Origin: Enterococcus sp. ZJ1622
Lineage (GTDB): Bacteria > Bacillota > Bacilli > Lactobacillales > Enterococcaceae
Length of the DNA stretch: 64,000 bases
Direction of reading: 5' to 3'
Assembly: GCF_011038845.1 (NCBI RefSeq)
Contig: NZ_JAAKDW010000003.1
Span: 62,001 to 126,000, forward strand
The notes beneath the pieces are model-generated. The model was not told the DNA's origin and did no database searches. It saw nothing but the letters and a program-made list of their open reading frames with translations. Of the stretch, positions 62,798 through 64,000 are shown in pieces. Within the stretch, counting starts at the first letter, position 1. The number at the start of each line of letters is the position of its first letter. Both the position numbers and the translations under genes were made by a program.

Positions 62798-63400
62798 ATG
62801 ATTAAACACACATCCAGTTTACAAAAGTACATACGGCTGATACCGATCATCGGACTGCTTTTCTTTTTGGCACTGATTATTTATGCGTATAGGCACGGGA
62901 TCTTCCAATCGACTGAGTCGCTGCAAGCCTTTATCCAGCAGTTTGGACAGTATGCAGTGGTCATTTTCATCCTTCTGCAGATCATTCAAGTGATCATCCC
63001 GATATTGCCGGGAGGGATTTCTTCTGTAGTTGGGATGTTGATGTTCGGTAATGGATTTGGTCTGTTTTACAGTTGTATCGGTCTGGTGATCGGTGAAGCG
63101 ATCGGTTTTTTGCTTGTGAGGTATTACGGAGTCGGTTTCGTCCAGCTGATCCTATCACCAAAAAAATATCAGAAATTCGATCAGCTGCTGACTCGAAAAA
63201 CAAAGGACATCAAAAAAGTACTGGTGGTGACACTGCTTCTTCCTTTTGCGCCGGATGACTTGATCTGTCTGGTCGCAGGGCTTACGAAGCTCACCTTCAA
63301 AGAATACATGCAGATCGTCATTTTGCTGAAGCCATGGTCTGTAGGAGCATATAGTATGATCATGCTCTTTTTGTTCCACAAAGCACAAGGACATTTATAA
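62798..63400 (+). CDS. TVP38/TMEM64 (DedA-like, VTT domain) membrane protein
   Basis: 200 residues from ATG 62798 behind GAGGAG; a longer frame reads into the udk terminator. Five hydrophobic segments are seen, with the VTT domain motifs VIIPILPGGISSVVGMLMFG (about 63-82), IGEAIGFLLVRYYG (about 95-108) and LLLPFAPDDLICLVAGL (about 146-162). Members are putative lipid scramblases or transporters. Physiological role unknown. Confidence 0.87.
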   Translation: MIKHTSSLQKYIRLIPIIGLLFFLALIIYAYRHGIFQSTESLQAFIQQFGQYAVVIFILLQIIQVIIPILPGGISSVVGMLMFGNGFGLFYSCIGLVIGEAIGFLLVRYYGVGFVQLILSPKKYQKFDQLLTRKTKDIKKVLVVTLLLPFAPDDLICLVAGLTKLTFKEYMQIVILLKPWSVGAYSMIMLFLFHKAQGHL

Positions 63401-63427
63401 CTTGGTGAAAGAAAGGGATGCAGAGAC

Positions 63428-63916
63428 ATGGAAAAAATCAACGTAACAGAAAATGAGCTGGATGAGCTGATCGCTATCATACAAGAAGTATGGCCAGAAG
63501 CGTTCGTACCGATCATCGGGCAAGCACAAGTTGCGTATATGCTGGCAACGTATCAATCAAAAGAACAGATCAAAAAAGAACTGGCAGAAGGTGTCGCTTA
63601 TTTTTTATTGAAACAAGAGGGTGAGACTGTCGGCTATACAGCCTATGAACATATTGACGGAAAGATCTATCTGAGCAAATTGTACCTACTGGATCGCGTA
63701 CGCGGGCAAGGATTGACGTCTTCTGTGTTTCGCTGGTATGAAGAACTGGCTGCACAGACTGAGAAGAAAGAAATCTTTCTGCGGGTGAACCAAGGAAACA
63801 AACAAGCGATCGAGGTCTACAAGCATGAAGGCTTCATCATAACAGGAGAATTGATTTCAGCTATTGGCCAAGGATTTCAGATGGTTGATTATAAAATGGA
63901 AAAATCACTCGCATAA
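63428..63916 (+). CDS. GNAT family N-acetyltransferase
   Basis: 162 residues, ATG 63428. The GNAT acetyl-CoA binding motif A is LYLLDRVRGQGLTSSVF (about 79-95), followed by LRVNQGNKQAIEVYKHEGF (about 118-136), motif B. The N-terminal region is typical of the RimI/PaiA-like family. Substrate unknown. It may share a transcript with the preceding membrane gene (28-base gap). Confidence 0.88.
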   Translation: MEKINVTENELDELIAIIQEVWPEAFVPIIGQAQVAYMLATYQSKEQIKKELAEGVAYFLLKQEGETVGYTAYEHIDGKIYLSKLYLLDRVRGQGLTSSVFRWYEELAAQTEKKEIFLRVNQGNKQAIEVYKHEGFIITGELISAIGQGFQMVDYKMEKSLA

Positions 63917-63960
63917 ACGGGCAAACTATGTTAAAGTAGCTTTATGCGACGGGTCGAGAA

Positions 63961-63999
63961 GGCCTCTGGTTTACAGAGCGCCTAATTGATTTTGGAGGC
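63961..63999 (+). promoter_or_regulatory. Hairpin leader of next gene, cut by window end
   Basis: GGC-CTCTG pairs with CAGAG-C-GCC (63961-63982), and GCCTC in it is complementary to the GGAGGC at the window end, which looks like a ribosome site. A translational switch is possible; the gene itself is not in the window. Confidence 0.35.
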
Positions 64000-64000
64000 A

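Noticed and set aside
63920-64000. SMK-box (SAM) riboswitch at the window end
   Set aside because: The sequence does not resemble the known enterococcal metK leader as I recall it, and the downstream gene is not visible.
1-64000. tRNA, rRNA, prophage or conjugative element genes
   Set aside because: No tRNA-like cloverleaf, rRNA segment, integrase, structural phage or transfer genes were recognised; the only mobile DNA is the IS1182 remnant and the small repeats.

Overview
The window looks like chromosome of a low-GC Firmicute of the genus Enterococcus, most like Enterococcus faecium or its close relative E. lactis. That is inferred from the WxL surface-protein cluster, Mga-type regulators, the tagatose-6-phosphate pathway genes, strong AAGGAGG ribosome sites with frequent TTG/GTG starts, and overall protein character. 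No database search was possible. No prophage, plasmid genes, CRISPR array, rRNA or tRNA was seen.

Layout. 1-1.2 kb: end of a tagatose-6-phosphate (lacC-lacD) operon. 1.6-7.4 kb: cell-surface cluster (small WxL protein, large lectin/MucBP/WxL protein, DUF916 anchor) followed by an Mga-like regulator. 7.5-13.3 kb: glpF, holin-like lrgAB, a second Mga-like regulator, a Tad2-like (DUF2829) small protein, an SDR dehydrogenase, and queT behind a pseudoknot leader resembling a preQ1 riboswitch. 13.3-15.2 kb: decayed accessory patch with a repeat-truncated C39-type peptidase, a small membrane protein and an internally deleted IS1182-type element. 15.1-32.7 kb: mostly housekeeping genes (bioY with a BirA operator, rpsD, FNT channel, AlkD, HAD phosphatase, ymdB-ricA-mutS-mutL, maf, treP/treR, msrB, ruvAB, TetR, LMW phosphatase). 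33.3-41.4 kb: transporters (brnQ, TMEM175 channel, amino acid permease), a metallophosphoesterase, and an amino acid ABC transporter under a lysine riboswitch.

41.8-49.1 kb is the most unusual stretch. A Sir2 deacetylase gene broken by one stop codon is coupled to an acetyltransferase-chorismate mutase fusion and to the NAD-linked repressor NiaR. These are followed by three consecutive genes of an unrecognised protein family built from a ~240-residue module (NLWxxFQ ... AVEIAKxNP ... YYDP ... PWE). The module occurs once, three times and once (diverged), and each gene follows a copy of the same terminator-promoter block. This is the best candidate for an undescribed system.

49.7-64 kb: def, rpsO, pnp, a GlsB-type membrane protein, kup, a CNNM/CorC protein, a MATE exporter, a DUF960 protein, rplY, rsuA-type pseudouridine synthase, yjjG-type nucleotidase, udk, a TVP38/DedA-type protein and a GNAT acetyltransferase. 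Several have structured leaders (rpsO, pnp, kup, rplY).

A family of modular, partly palindromic intergenic repeats runs through the window (about 12.4, 13.3, 32.7, 38.15, 41.5, 49.1, 55.6 and 57.3 kb). Units run from GAGGTTGTGA to GAACACCGT, and some end in a GGAGCT...AGCTCC terminator module. They lie directly against gene 3' ends, supply the stop codon of at least three genes, and one copy has truncated a peptidase gene.
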